This document shows, one piece after another, positions 1-8,450 of a stretch of DNA of 64,000 nucleotides. Numbering within the stretch: the stretch's first letter is position 1; each line of letters starts with the position of its first letter. Position numbers and translations under genes: made by a program. The DNA is from JBKEDC01 sp047975205 (GTDB lineage: Bacteria > Bacteroidota > Bacteroidia > Bacteroidales > Prolixibacteraceae): contig JBKEDC010000016.1 in NCBI GenBank assembly GCA_047975205.1, forward strand, positions 1 through 64,000, read 5' to 3'. The notes under the pieces are model-generated. The model searched no databases. It was not told where the DNA came from and worked only from the letters and a program-made list of their open reading frames with translations.

Positions 1-1
1 C

Positions 2-274
2 AGCAATTGGGAGGAACTGAGCTTGTATTTTGACTATGATGAGCATATTAGAAAAATCATCTATACCACTAATGCAGATGAAGGATTCCATCGTCAAGTC
101 CGTAAAGTTACAAAGACAAAAGGAGCTTTTCCTAGCGACATGGCTTTACTAAAACTTATATACTTAACGATAGAAGATATCTCAAAGAAATGGACGCAAC
201 CGGTGCAAAATTGGGGTTTAGCTGCTCAGCAGTTGGCTATAAAGTTTGAAGGTAGATTTGAATTAGAGCTATAA
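2..274 (+). CDS. IS256-family (mutator-type) transposase, C-terminal fragment cut by window edge
   Basis: The reading frame is open from base 2 to the stop at 272-274 and begins outside the window. It gives about 90 residues of the C-terminal end of an IS256-family DDE transposase. The family motif around the catalytic glutamate is visible as IYTTNADEGFHRQVRKVTK; the usual sequence is NAIEGFHRQ, so one residue before the Glu differs. The tail GLAAQQLAIKFEGR is typical of Bacteroidetes members. The rest of the element cannot be seen, so intactness is unknown. The damaged terminus downstream (331-367) suggests the copy cannot move by itself from this end. Confidence 0.88.
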   Translation, partial: SNWEELSLYFDYDEHIRKIIYTTNADEGFHRQVRKVTKTKGAFPSDMALLKLIYLTIEDISKKWTQPVQNWGLAAQQLAIKFEGRFELEL

Positions 275-330
275 GAGCCAAAATCAGCTTTTAGAAATTG
301 CTTTCAAAAAAAAATGTATATTTGAATAAT

Positions 331-367
331 AATAGAAAAAACTAGATAGAGTTTAGATTACACTCCC
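331..367 (+). repeat. Truncated right-end sequence of the IS256-type element
   Basis: This stretch aligns with the reverse complement of about 52,204-52,241 with 3 differences in 38 aligned columns, one of them a gap. At the second site the sequence continues into an outer inverted repeat (ggggcaccc type). Here it stops after cactccc and runs into unrelated DNA, so the outermost IS tip appears to be missing. It lies directly 3' of the transposase stop, as expected for an IS right end. Confidence 0.6.
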
Positions 368-377
368 GAGCGGACAG

Positions 378-546
378 GGAGCTTCTGCAATTATTACGCA
401 GAGTATCATGGGACACAGGCAACAGTCACATAAGCCTTACTAGCTATGTGCATAATATAATATTCGAGCATATCAAATCGCATACAGATTTGATTAATAA
501 GGCTACTGCTAAGAATATTCGTAAGTCTACTTTGCCGGAGATTTAG
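378..546 (+). pseudogene. Relic of a tyrosine recombinase/integrase C-terminus (frameshifted)
   Basis: Two overlapping frames together resemble the end of a phage-type integrase. From 378, GASAIITQSIMGH resembles the GAs..iiq..lGH segment before the catalytic His. After a frameshift, the frame starting at 382 gives NSHISLTSYVHN, with the Tyr position of the active site, followed by IKSHTDLINKATAKNIRKS and a stop at 544-546. No start or N-terminal part is visible. It lies between the broken IS end and the restriction locus. Assignment is by motif only and a chance resemblance is possible. Confidence 0.4.
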
Positions 547-619
547 GGTAGATTGCACATTTCATTCTAATTATGGGCTGTTACAAGCTGTACAGCAATT
601 GGGATTTGAAAGTAATTTA

Positions 620-811
620 GTGGTATGCCGGAATTTCCGGCATACCACATAGAGTTGAACTAACCGGAAATTCCGGTGGGTTGACAGTAAATCTTCAACT
701 ATCGCAAATTTTGCGACAGTTAGTTTTATACAGTCCCCAAAAACACAAAGTGGTATGTCGGCAATCCCGACATACCACTCTACTATAAACAGTCCGGTAA
801 TTCCGGACTGT
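620..811. repeat. Cluster of five short palindromes downstream of hsdR
   Basis: Five dyad-symmetric sequences lie in 192 bp: 620-648 (14-bp arms, 1-nt centre), 663-677 (accggaa/ttccggt), 702-716 (tcgcaaa/tttgcga), 750-778 (12-bp arms gtggtatgtcgg, 5-nt centre) and 789-811 (acagtccgg/ccggactgt, 5-nt centre). The first and fourth are paralogous (gtggtatgYcgg arms). None is followed by a convincing T-run on the hsdR strand, so simple terminators seem unlikely. The region has no plausible gene: an 86-codon minus-strand frame here is built from the palindromes themselves. Confidence 0.85.
699..718 (+). repeat. Left copy of 20-bp repeat bracketing the restriction locus
   Basis: The sequence ctatcgcaaattttgcgaca is identical to 12,037-12,056. 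The two copies stand in the same orientation, outside hsdR on one side and upstream of hsdM on the other. The core is itself palindromic, so orientation rests on the short flanks. Confidence 0.8.
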
Positions 812-853
812 TGGATTGATGCTTTACACATCTATAAACAATAGTCACTTGCC

Positions 854-3800
854 CTAATCAGCCGTCAACTCCTGTGCTATAATTTCTGCCTGTTTCAACA
901 CTGTTTCTGTTGCTAGCTTCTGCATATCGGGTGGATAGCCGTATTGTCTCAGTGTTCGCTTGATGATTACTTTTAGCTTTGCTTTTACGTTTTCTTTTAT
1001 TGTCCAATCTATGGAAGCATTTTGCTTTACTCGTTCAGTCAGAACTACGGCAAGCTCTCTTAACTTATCATGTTGCATTAGCTCTTTGGCACTATCATTA
1101 TCCGCAACTGCGGTATAGAAAGCATATTCAAAGTCAGTTAGACCTAGTTGTTTGGCTTCACTATCCATACCTACTATTTCTTGACTAAGTTTGATTAGCT
1201 CTTCCATCACTTCAGCAGCAGTTAGTATTTTATTCTGATACTTTTTGATTGAGTTTTCGAGCATTTCTTTTAGAGACTTGCTCTTTATAAGGTTCTTTGT
1301 TGAGCGAGACTTTATCTCATCGTTCAACAACTTCTTCAAAACCTCAATAGCTACATTCTTATGCTCCATGCCTTTCAATTCCATCAAGAATTCTTCTGAA
1401 AGAATGGAAATATCAGGTTTCTTAATTCCTGCGGCATCGAATACATCGATAACTTGCTCCGATACCAACGCTTGGTCTATTACTTGGCGGATAACTGACT
1501 CTATTTCTTCATCGGTTTTGCCCGAACCTGTACTGTCGAATTTTGCCAGTCTTGCTTTTACTGCTTGGAAGAAAGAAATTTCATCTTTTACATCCATTGC
1601 TTGCTCATGTGGGACAGCGATAGCAAAGGCTTTCGATAAAGCTGTTACTTCATTGATATATCTTTTCTTGCCGTCCTCCAAACCTAATATATGTTCTTCT
1701 GCTTCCAATATCATAGATAGCTTCTTGCCTGTGTCAGCCTGAAAATAATCTTCATAAGGGAAACCATTGAACATCTGCGATACTACTTCCAATTTCTCCA
1801 ATAATAGTTCTACCGCTTGGTCTTGTGCAATGGTTGGGTCGCCTTTTCCTCCTGCATCCGAATAAAATGCTAGTGCCTTTTTCAAATCCGATGCTATACC
1901 TAAGTAATCTACCACCAAACCGGAGGGCTTGTCTTTGTACACTCGGTTTACTCGGGCAATGGCTTGCATCAGATTATGACCTTTCATCGGCTTGTCGATG
2001 TATAGCGTGTGCATACTTGGAGCATCAAAGCCTGTAAGCCACATATCACGCACAATTACCAACTTCAACTCATCGTCAGGGTCTTTCATGCGCTCGGCTA
2101 GTTCTCGTCTTTGTTGTTTGGTTGTGTGATGCTTCGATATTTCGGGTCCATCCGAAGATGAGGAAGTCATAACTACTTTAATAACCCCTTTATCCAAATC
2201 ATCTGAATGCCATTCGGGTTTTATCTTGATGATTTCCGCATATAGTTCTGCCGCAATTCTTCGAGACATCGACACAATCATTCCTTTGCCGTCGAATACT
2301 TCTTGTCGCTGTCCGAAATGTTGAACAATATCTTTAGCCACATTCTTAATCCTGTTTTCGCTTCCTATCAAGGATTCTAATTGCGTCCACTTGGCTTTGG
2401 CCTTTTGAGTTTCTGTTAGTTCGTCGGTGTCTAGTTCTGCATCTAATTCCTCAACTAGCTTCTTGCCTTCTTCGCTTAGGTTTACTTTCGCTAATCTGCT
2501 TTCGTAAAAGATACGCACCGTTGCACCGTCTTCTACCGCTTGTGCAATATCATACACATCAATATAATTACCGAAGACCGCAGGAGTATTCACATCCGTG
2601 CTTTCTATTGGTGTTCCGGTAAATCCTAAATATGTAGCATTGGGCAGAGCATCACGCATATATTTGGCAAAACCATAAACAATCTTCTTGCCAATTACAT
2701 TTCCGTTTGCGTCTTTCTCGTCAACAGTCTTTGCTTTGAAACCATATTGTGTTCGGTGGGCTTCATCAGCTATTACTACTATATTTTTCCTTTCCGATAG
2801 GGTCTCATAAACATTGCCCTCTTGTGGTTGGAATTTCTGAATGGTAGTGAAGATAACACTGCCCGACCCTACTTTTAGCTTTTCTTTCAGGTCGTCTCTG
2901 TTCTCTATTTGTTTGGGTTCTTGTCGGAGTAGTTGTGATGACGATGCGAAAGTGTCGAACAGTTGGTCGTCTAAGTCGTTGCGGTCGGTTATTACTACTA
3001 TGGTGGGATTATCCAATGCCAACACTATCTTCCCTGTGAAGAATACCATAGACAGCGATTTGCCACTTCCTTGCGTATGCCAAACTACTCCACCTTTGCG
3101 GTCGCCCGACGCTTGCGATTTTACTTCTGCCACTCCGTAGCTTTCGGGGGCTTCCATAACCATATTTTCTACCACTTCTTCCTCATAACCGGTTGCCCTA
3201 AGCACAGATTCCACCGCTCGGTTCACAGCGTAGTATTGGTGATATGCAGCCAACTTCTTAACCGTTGATATGGTTGTTATGCCTGTCTTTGCATCTTCCT
3301 TTTTCGCTTTCTCAAATACAATGAAATGACGTATCAAATCAAGGAGGGTTTCCTTATTCAGCATTCCCTTGATAAGCGTTTCCATCTGACTAACCAAATG
3401 CGAGGCTTCCGACTTTCCGTCATCCGACTTCCATGTCATAAATCTTGTAAACCCTGCAGATAGTGTTCCTGCCTTAGCTTCCAATCCATCGGAGATAACC
3501 GAAAAGGCATTGTATGTAAACAAGCTGGGAATAGCCGACTTGTAGGTTTCTATTTGTCGGAAAGCAGAATTGACGGTAGCATTCTCATCAGCAGCATTTT
3601 TGAGTTCTACAACCACCAAAGGAATGCCATTGACAAACAAAATAACATCGGGGCGTTTAGCCCCTCTGTCCCCTGAAGGGGATGTGTTATAAACTGTAAA
3701 CTGATTGGCAACAACAAAGTCGTTATTCTCGGGATGCTCAAAATCCACCAACCAAACCAAATCCCCACGTTGCTGACCATTCTTCTGATAGCTGACTTTA

Positions 3801-4090
3801 ATCCCCTCCGTAAGCAATCGATGAAAACTCTCATTACCTGCCAACAACTCCGGCGAATGAATACGCCCAATCTCTTTAACGGCTTCCTCCAGTGCCGCAA
3901 TCGGAACATCAGGATTGATATGCTCAACAGCTTCCGCCAAACGACTGTTCAGCAATACATCCTCGTAGGAACTGCGCTGTGGGTTCTCGCCATCATGAGC
4001 AATGCTTGGGGCATAGATATATTCGTAGCCTTGCTGCTCTAAGAGTTGAATGGCGAAGTCTTCTATGTTGCTTTCGGTTATTTTGGTCAT
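854..4090 (-). CDS. hsdR: Type I restriction endonuclease R subunit (HsdR)
   Basis: Motor and nuclease subunit of a type I restriction system. It would join HsdM and HsdS, translocate unmodified DNA using ATP, and cut it at a distance. At 1078 aa it has family length. The N-terminal nuclease motif is visible: RPD (146-148) then VVVELK with Glu162 and Lys164. The SF2 helicase motor follows: Walker A TQGSGKS, DEAH box VIADEAHRTQYG, motif III GFTGTP and motif VI QAIARVNRVY. An insertion TSPSGDRGA (about 136-144) sits just before the RPD motif and is encoded by a hairpin-forming DNA element. It is the last gene of the minus-strand block, 24 bp after the 180-aa membrane gene and separated from hsdS by four accessory genes. 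The product is probably functional, because no frameshift is seen. Confidence 0.96.
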   Translation of the reverse strand: MTKITESNIEDFAIQLLEQQGYEYIYAPSIAHDGENPQRSSYEDVLLNSRLAEAVEHINPDVPIAALEEAVKEIGRIHSPELLAGNESFHRLLTEGIKVSYQKNGQQRGDLVWLVDFEHPENNDFVVANQFTVYNTSPSGDRGAKRPDVILFVNGIPLVVVELKNAADENATVNSAFRQIETYKSAIPSLFTYNAFSVISDGLEAKAGTLSAGFTRFMTWKSDDGKSEASHLVSQMETLIKGMLNKETLLDLIRHFIVFEKAKKEDAKTGITTISTVKKLAAYHQYYAVNRAVESVLRATGYEEEVVENMVMEAPESYGVAEVKSQASGDRKGGVVWHTQGSGKSLSMVFFTGKIVLALDNPTIVVITDRNDLDDQLFDTFASSSQLLRQEPKQIENRDDLKEKLKVGSGSVIFTTIQKFQPQEGNVYETLSERKNIVVIADEAHRTQYGFKAKTVDEKDANGNVIGKKIVYGFAKYMRDALPNATYLGFTGTPIESTDVNTPAVFGNYIDVYDIAQAVEDGATVRIFYESRLAKVNLSEEGKKLVEELDAELDTDELTETQKAKAKWTQLESLIGSENRIKNVAKDIVQHFGQRQEVFDGKGMIVSMSRRIAAELYAEIIKIKPEWHSDDLDKGVIKVVMTSSSSDGPEISKHHTTKQQRRELAERMKDPDDELKLVIVRDMWLTGFDAPSMHTLYIDKPMKGHNLMQAIARVNRVYKDKPSGLVVDYLGIASDLKKALAFYSDAGGKGDPTIAQDQAVELLLEKLEVVSQMFNGFPYEDYFQADTGKKLSMILEAEEHILGLEDGKKRYINEVTALSKAFAIAVPHEQAMDVKDEISFFQAVKARLAKFDSTGSGKTDEEIESVIRQVIDQALVSEQVIDVFDAAGIKKPDISILSEEFLMELKGMEHKNVAIEVLKKLLNDEIKSRSTKNLIKSKSLKEMLENSIKKYQNKILTAAEVMEELIKLSQEIVGMDSEAKQLGLTDFEYAFYTAVADNDSAKELMQHDKLRELAVVLTERVKQNASIDWTIKENVKAKLKVIIKRTLRQYGYPPDMQKLATETVLKQAEIIAQELTAD
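3650..3682 (-). repeat. Double-hairpin element inserted in frame in hsdR
   Basis: Two adjacent hairpins: 3650-3664 (ggggc, 5-nt loop, gcccc) and 3669-3682 (tcccct, 2-nt loop, agggga). On the coding strand they encode about SPSGDRGAKRP, a segment that looks extra relative to the usual NQFTV...RRPD spacing in HsdR proteins. The same design occurs twice in hsdM. Confidence 0.7.
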
Positions 4091-4114
4091 GGGATTTGGT
4101 TTTTAAGGCTTAAA

Positions 4115-4657
4115 TTACATTATGTTGTCAATCTCATCTCTTATTACAAAAAAGAACCTTTGCAACATTGCTAACAGGCAAACAAAGTATCTTGACAAAA
4201 GAAAAAAAGCTATACTAGTGAAAGAAAGTTCGATTGCATTGCATTTAAAACTAAATATGTAATTTAATACCACGACTAACATTATCTGAACTCCTAGTAA
4301 TATAATATATAGTGTTATGCTAGAAATTTGTTTAAGACTCTCCTTAAAAGCTTCATAATTAGACAAATCAATATCTTTGTTACTCTTTTCAGTTCTAATT
4401 CTTGAACTTACACTTAGTAGTAATGAGAAAAATAAGCTTGTGAATATTGATACACCTGTTGTTACATATATTGTTAGCTGAGTTAGTCCAATGCTCAGTA
4501 TCCACGGAACTATAGCCATAATAATTGGCAGTCCATAAAAGAAAAAATTAAATTTAAGTTTAGAAACTCTATCTGAAATAGTCTTTCCGTTACTGTCTAG
4601 ATTAATCTTCTTAATAGCTTTTTTTCGTATATTATGAAGTGTGCGAAAATCTATCAT
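4115..4657 (-). CDS. Four-helix membrane protein of unknown function, coupled to the upstream 317-aa gene
   Basis: A 180-aa protein not recognised as a named family. A basic N-terminal cytoplasmic segment (about 1-35, Arg/Lys rich) is followed by predicted helices at about 37-58, 62-84, 112-136 and 144-171, with a charged loop (about 86-110) between helices 2 and 3. The start codon overlaps the end of the 317-aa gene by 4 nt, so the two are probably translated together as a pair. The DNA is AT rich: bases 4201-4260 have 16 G+C, against 29 in bases 901-960 of hsdR. This suggests a separate origin from hsdR. By position and architecture it could be a membrane effector of a defence pair, but no motif proves this. 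Confidence 0.75.
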   Translation of the reverse strand: MIDFRTLHNIRKKAIKKINLDSNGKTISDRVSKLKFNFFFYGLPIIMAIVPWILSIGLTQLTIYVTTGVSIFTSLFFSLLLSVSSRIRTEKSNKDIDLSNYEAFKESLKQISSITLYIILLGVQIMLVVVLNYIFSFKCNAIELSFTSIAFFLLSRYFVCLLAMLQRFFFVIRDEIDNIM

Positions 4658-5607
4658 CTCATACTTGTTTCTGTTTTTATTTGTTCTATTTCAATATCAG
4701 CAAATCTCTTCATTTCATTAAAATCAGGATATCCATCAGAGTCTTTACACTTGAGAGGCAATAGAATGCTTGGTATTATATTTATCGTATTATCTGTATC
4801 ATCTAACCTTGCGGTTCGTTCTTCTTTTTTGTCACCAACCTTGTGTTCGTAAGTTGCAGACATCTCGTAATATCTATCTCCAAGAGTAAATCCGTGATTT
4901 TTCAAAGCATCGCCTACTGTCTTTTTATTAACTTTAGCACGATTTCTTGTGCTGAAGTTTTTAAGTTTAACTGTTACACTTTGAGCATCACCTACTCCTG
5001 TGTCATGTCTACTTTCTCTACTAATGACAGTAACATCTCTTAATGAGGAATTTTTCAAAAAATTCTCTAACCGTTTTTTAGTTGTTGTCAGCTTCATCTT
5101 TCTTCCTCTATTCGCAATAATAAAATCATGCTTTTTTAGTACACTACTTACTAAATCATCAAAAAGAGGTTTTAAGCGAGATGAGCTATAGTATTGGATA
5201 AACAAAAAAGCAGTTGCTCTCCCTGCTGGCATCCAGAAGCGAGCAAAAAACTTTAGCCCTACTGTTTTATCTCTTGTTATAGTTTGCTTATTACCTTCTT
5301 CATCTATTAAAAACTGCTGTATACCTGTTATTCCACCATTAATCATGATGTCAAGGTATCTATGTTGGCTTCGGATTGTTTTATCCTCCAAAAGACCTCC
5401 ATGTGTGTCTTCTTTATTCTTAAATACTTTTGATTCAATCAGACTTATTATATCACTTACAAAACCATCTTGAAACTTATTTTCCTTGTCAGGGTATGCC
5501 TGAGAAAGAAAATCATTAATTCGAATTATCTTACTATCACTTGTTCCTTTCTTCTTTATTTGGAATGAGTACATTCCTAAAAATAAATCATGGTTACTAT
5601 TTGTCAT
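4654..5607 (-). CDS. Soluble 317-aa protein of unknown function, partner of the four-helix membrane protein
   Basis: 317 aa with no signal peptide and no membrane segment. It begins LFLGMYSFQIKKKG, has a central block with GGITGIQQFLIDEEG and FFARFWMPAGRATAFLFIQ, and a charged C-terminal half rich in Lys/Arg/Asp. No nuclease, ATPase, nucleotidyltransferase or protease motif was recognised. It lies 25 bp after the Mrr-like gene and overlaps the next gene by 4 nt. Base composition is AT rich like its partner. The likely role, by context only, is sensing or regulation of the membrane partner within a defence cargo. Soluble-plus-4TM pairs such as Kiwa share this layout, but sequence kinship is not claimed. 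Confidence 0.75.
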   Translation of the reverse strand: MTNSNHDLFLGMYSFQIKKKGTSDSKIIRINDFLSQAYPDKENKFQDGFVSDIISLIESKVFKNKEDTHGGLLEDKTIRSQHRYLDIMINGGITGIQQFLIDEEGNKQTITRDKTVGLKFFARFWMPAGRATAFLFIQYYSSSRLKPLFDDLVSSVLKKHDFIIANRGRKMKLTTTKKRLENFLKNSSLRDVTVISRESRHDTGVGDAQSVTVKLKNFSTRNRAKVNKKTVGDALKNHGFTLGDRYYEMSATYEHKVGDKKEERTARLDDTDNTINIIPSILLPLKCKDSDGYPDFNEMKRFADIEIEQIKTETSMR

Positions 5608-5632
5608 TGATATTAGTTTTTTATTAATTATT

Positions 5633-6619
5633 CTAACTCGGCACCAAGCCTGTTTTCAACTCCAATTTATCTTTAAAATCATTTGGAATATCATTCCAAT
5701 GTTCAGCTAGAATATCTACCAACTGTTCGCCGTCTATTAATCCTATTCTTGGGAAACCTGCTTCGATTGCTATCTCTTTGGCTTTTTTCTGAAAGTCTGC
5801 TGTTGTAATAAAAGCTCCTTGTCCGCCGGATGGTATGTTTGCTCTTAGGGCTTTGACTACATTTGCAGAAATGCGTGAACCTAGTTTATATCTCTTTGCC
5901 TGAACAAACAACTTTATCTTTGCCATATTTGCTACATTCAATTCTCCTGTTGCATCTACACCTCCATCGCCGACTTTTCCTGTTCTCTCTGAACCTTCAA
6001 AACCTAGTGCATTGAGAATATGAGTAATCAAAATTTCAAATTCTTGGTCGTCTAACTCTAGTATGCGGTTTAGTATTGAGGTATAATAATCAAGTTCTAA
6101 CCTTGTATCACTTTCAGGAACTAATTGAGGTTTCTCAATCGTATTAAAGAAGTTCTTTTTGTGGGAAATATAAAACACACTAAGAGAAGAGCGTATTGTA
6201 TTTTGAAAAGGAACTGAAAACTGACTCCTTTGTATAGGGTTTTTGTGCCATTTTACTTTTTTGCGATGTAAGTATGGGCAACCATCTGAGCCATCTGCAA
6301 AGTGGTAACCGTTTTCCTCTACAACACCATAGTATATAAATTCAGTATTTGGAGCAGGAGTTATCACATAATCGCCCGTTTTTATTTCTAATAAGAACCT
6401 AGCTATTTGCCCTACCTGTTGACCAATAACTACATTGCTTGTATCTTGCGGGTATGCAGTTCTGTAAAGAGGATATAGTTCATCTCTACTTTGTATGTGA
6501 GATAAATCATTATTAGGTAACCAAGCAATAGCAACATAACCTCCGTCTAAAAATTGCTGAGTGTATGTGCCAAAATTAGCACGAACACAATAAACTTCTA
6601 TGCTTTTGTTTTCTGTCAT
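5633..6619 (-). CDS. Mrr-type restriction endonuclease with extra N-terminal domain
   Basis: 328 aa. Residues about 8-160 form an N-terminal module seen in Mrr-like restriction proteins (YCVRANFGTYTQQFLDGG, then TGDYVITP). The C-terminal catalytic domain (about 190-310) carries the Mrr version of the PD-(D/E)xK fold: an early Glu in DDQEFE, GDGGVD (Asp222), and VQAK (Gln240, Lys242), with the typical later segment GAFITTADFQKKAKE. Such enzymes usually cut modified DNA (type IV). Next to a type I methyltransferase it would have to tolerate the host methylation mark. No truncation is visible. It lies inside the hsd block, 25 bp upstream of the two-gene module. Confidence 0.85.
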   Translation of the reverse strand: MTENKSIEVYCVRANFGTYTQQFLDGGYVAIAWLPNNDLSHIQSRDELYPLYRTAYPQDTSNVVIGQQVGQIARFLLEIKTGDYVITPAPNTEFIYYGVVEENGYHFADGSDGCPYLHRKKVKWHKNPIQRSQFSVPFQNTIRSSLSVFYISHKKNFFNTIEKPQLVPESDTRLELDYYTSILNRILELDDQEFEILITHILNALGFEGSERTGKVGDGGVDATGELNVANMAKIKLFVQAKRYKLGSRISANVVKALRANIPSGGQGAFITTADFQKKAKEIAIEAGFPRIGLIDGEQLVDILAEHWNDIPNDFKDKLELKTGLVPS

Positions 6620-6717
6620 TTATGGTATAGTTAGTCTTGATTGTTATTTGATTCTAAATCTTGCTCAAGGCTCATTTTTCGTTCATTAATTGCGTCAAAT
6701 ATTCTAGAACATTCATC

Positions 6718-7209
6718 TTAAACACAGTTTCCTGCAACAAATCTACTCCAATCACCTATTGCATCCTCTAGTTGTAGAGATATATCTTCTAGTCTTGTTG
6801 AGGTATTCTCACAATCCGTTTGAATTTTAATTTTTACAGCCTTCATATTCTCTTGTTCTAATTCTGGCAAATCACAAGACGTTCTTTTACAGCTACTCCT
6901 TGTTGATGCAGCAAACCTCTTTACGTTAGTTTGAAGTGTCAATAATCGATATATTACACTTTCTGCTTGAGGCATCCATTTCTCATTTGCTCGCTTTGCG
7001 GCATTATCAATTTCTTTTTTCGAACCTATCACAAAAGCTAGAAAAGCTAGAAAAATACTCAATAATACTTGAACTATCGGCGTATAATCAGCTGGCTTGG
7101 AATATAGGTATATTGGAGAGCCTATTATAATTATCGATACTATAATATACCGACCATATTTACAAACCTTGTTACCGGATTTTTCCGTGTTATCAAAATC
7201 AACACTCAT
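6718..7209 (-). CDS. Small two-helix membrane protein, possibly truncated by a stop codon
   Basis: 163 aa, family not recognised. Two predicted membrane helices lie near residues 20-38 (IIVSIIIIGSP) and 45-63 (VQVLLSIFLAFLAFVIGSK), followed by a soluble C-terminal tail with a Cys cluster (SSCKRTSCDLPE). The frame stops at 6718-6720 (TAA), but the same frame stays open for 28 more codons (DECSRIFDAINERKMSLEQ...) down to a stop at 6631-6633, only 11 bp before the Mrr gene. The product may therefore once have been 192 aa. Its role in the restriction block is unknown. Confidence 0.6.
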   Translation of the reverse strand: MSVDFDNTEKSGNKVCKYGRYIIVSIIIIGSPIYLYSKPADYTPIVQVLLSIFLAFLAFVIGSKKEIDNAAKRANEKWMPQAESVIYRLLTLQTNVKRFAASTRSSCKRTSCDLPELEQENMKAVKIKIQTDCENTSTRLEDISLQLEDAIGDWSRFVAGNCV

Positions 7210-7265
7210 AATTATCTGTCTTTAAATAACTCCTCTTATTTAGAGAAATAATTTAGTTAATATTT

Positions 7266-8450
7266 TTATTCTTTTACTCTCACTTCTCCGCTCATTAGCT
7301 TTGGTAATAGGGTGTCTCGCATGGAGGTTAGGGTGCGGATTTGGGTTTGATTATTTTGCTGTTTCTCAAATATTGGCTTTATCGTTTTTGCATATTCTTT
7401 TAAGATACCATCAGAAACTATCGGTATGGGGAACGAAAAAATCTCATTCGGTGAAATTCGCTGATGACTACCGCTAGTTCCTCCTACACCTGATGATAGT
7501 TCTCGATAGTTCTCAAAATTGCTAAGCCAACCATATAAGAAGTATAAATGACTTTCTTTGTATGGATTTAATATTTGAAACTCTGTAGAACAAATAGCAT
7601 TCTCAGGCAGTTCATCAAGTATCAACCAAATTCTTTTATCTTTATGTGGATTTAGTTTAGAAAACAAAATACTATTTCCCACTACTTGATATTTATTACT
7701 TCTGATTTCTTGCCCAATTTCAAATACAGGTTCCTTACTTGCATCAAATCCAGGAATACTGAAATGAGCATATAATTTTAAGGGGTCTACACCTGGTTTA
7801 ATTGATACTTTTAAGTGCTTAGCATAGTCGGATATTACACCTTCCTCCCACCCCTCATCAGCTTCTTCCACAAACCACTGCCTAAAAAGGGTTTCTGCCA
7901 TTTGCTCCAATGTTTGGTTTTGGCGGTGCAGAAGGTCTATTTTATCGTCTAAACTTGAAAGTACAGAGGCTATCGATTTTTGCTCGGGGAGTGGGGGGTA
8001 TGAAATAGGAATTGTTTTAAGAATCTCAGTATTGATAGAAGGCATCGTTGCTCCAACAGAGATGTTTAAGATATACTCTCTAAAAATTTTTTGCTGAAAA
8101 AAATATGAAAGATACCTAGAGTTCACATCCTCATTAGGGCGTACACGAAGCATTCTTGATGAAAACATCCAACCATCTTGTTTTTCACTTACGTATGCAC
8201 TCAAATCCACAGAGCCTACTCTTGTGAAAAGTATATCTCCCTTTTTCATCAAGTATTTACTCAGCCTACTTCTATCTTCATCTGTAATACTAGGGTAATC
8301 AAAGTTTGTAATTCTAAAATCTTGGATATGCTCAACAGTAACAACAGGAGTTCCCCCAACTATATATTGCTCATTTTTCAGTTGACTCCCAAAAGGTCCC
8401 GTTTGAACTTCAGCAACCTCCCCAAGCTCTATTTCCTTCCACTCACTCAT
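7266..8450 (-). CDS. hsdS: Type I restriction-modification specificity subunit (HsdS)
   Basis: 394 aa from the ATG that gives MSEWKEIELGEVAEVQTG, the usual HsdS beginning; an upstream ATG at 8456 would add two residues. There are two target-recognition domains: TRD1 about 1-150 ending in PPLPEQKSIASVLSSLDDKI with the central conserved helix, and TRD2 from about 200 (ISDYAKHLKVSIKP) ending in the second conserved helix (IRTLTSMRDTLLPKLMSGEVRV). It would set the recognition sequence for both methylation and cleavage. The start overlaps the end of the KilA-N gene. No inverted second hsdS copy is visible nearby, so phase variation by hsdS shuffling is not supported inside this window. Confidence 0.94.
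   Translation of the reverse strand: MSEWKEIELGEVAEVQTGPFGSQLKNEQYIVGGTPVVTVEHIQDFRITNFDYPSITDEDRSRLSKYLMKKGDILFTRVGSVDLSAYVSEKQDGWMFSSRMLRVRPNEDVNSRYLSYFFQQKIFREYILNISVGATMPSINTEILKTIPISYPPLPEQKSIASVLSSLDDKIDLLHRQNQTLEQMAETLFRQWFVEEADEGWEEGVISDYAKHLKVSIKPGVDPLKLYAHFSIPGFDASKEPVFEIGQEIRSNKYQVVGNSILFSKLNPHKDKRIWLILDELPENAICSTEFQILNPYKESHLYFLYGWLSNFENYRELSSGVGGTSGSHQRISPNEIFSFPIPIVSDGILKEYAKTIKPIFEKQQNNQTQIRTLTSMRDTLLPKLMSGEVRVKE

Noticed and set aside
620..811. CRISPR-like repeat array
   Set aside because: The palindromes differ in sequence and spacing, with no constant repeat and no regular spacers; no cas gene is present.
571..831. 86-codon minus-strand frame downstream of hsdR
   Set aside because: It is composed largely of the palindrome cluster, has no family motif, and the palindromes explain why the frame stays open.
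1245..1742. 165-codon plus-strand frame inside hsdR
   Set aside because: Antisense shadow of a well-supported gene, Ser-rich, no known domain.
4115..5607. Kiwa (KwaA/KwaB) defence pair
   Set aside because: The layout (4TM protein plus about 315-aa soluble protein) is similar, but the gene order is reversed and I cannot see sequence motifs of either Kwa protein.
7266..8450. Invertible hsdS shufflon
   Set aside because: Only one hsdS is present, with no second truncated or inverted copy and only a decayed recombinase relic nearby.
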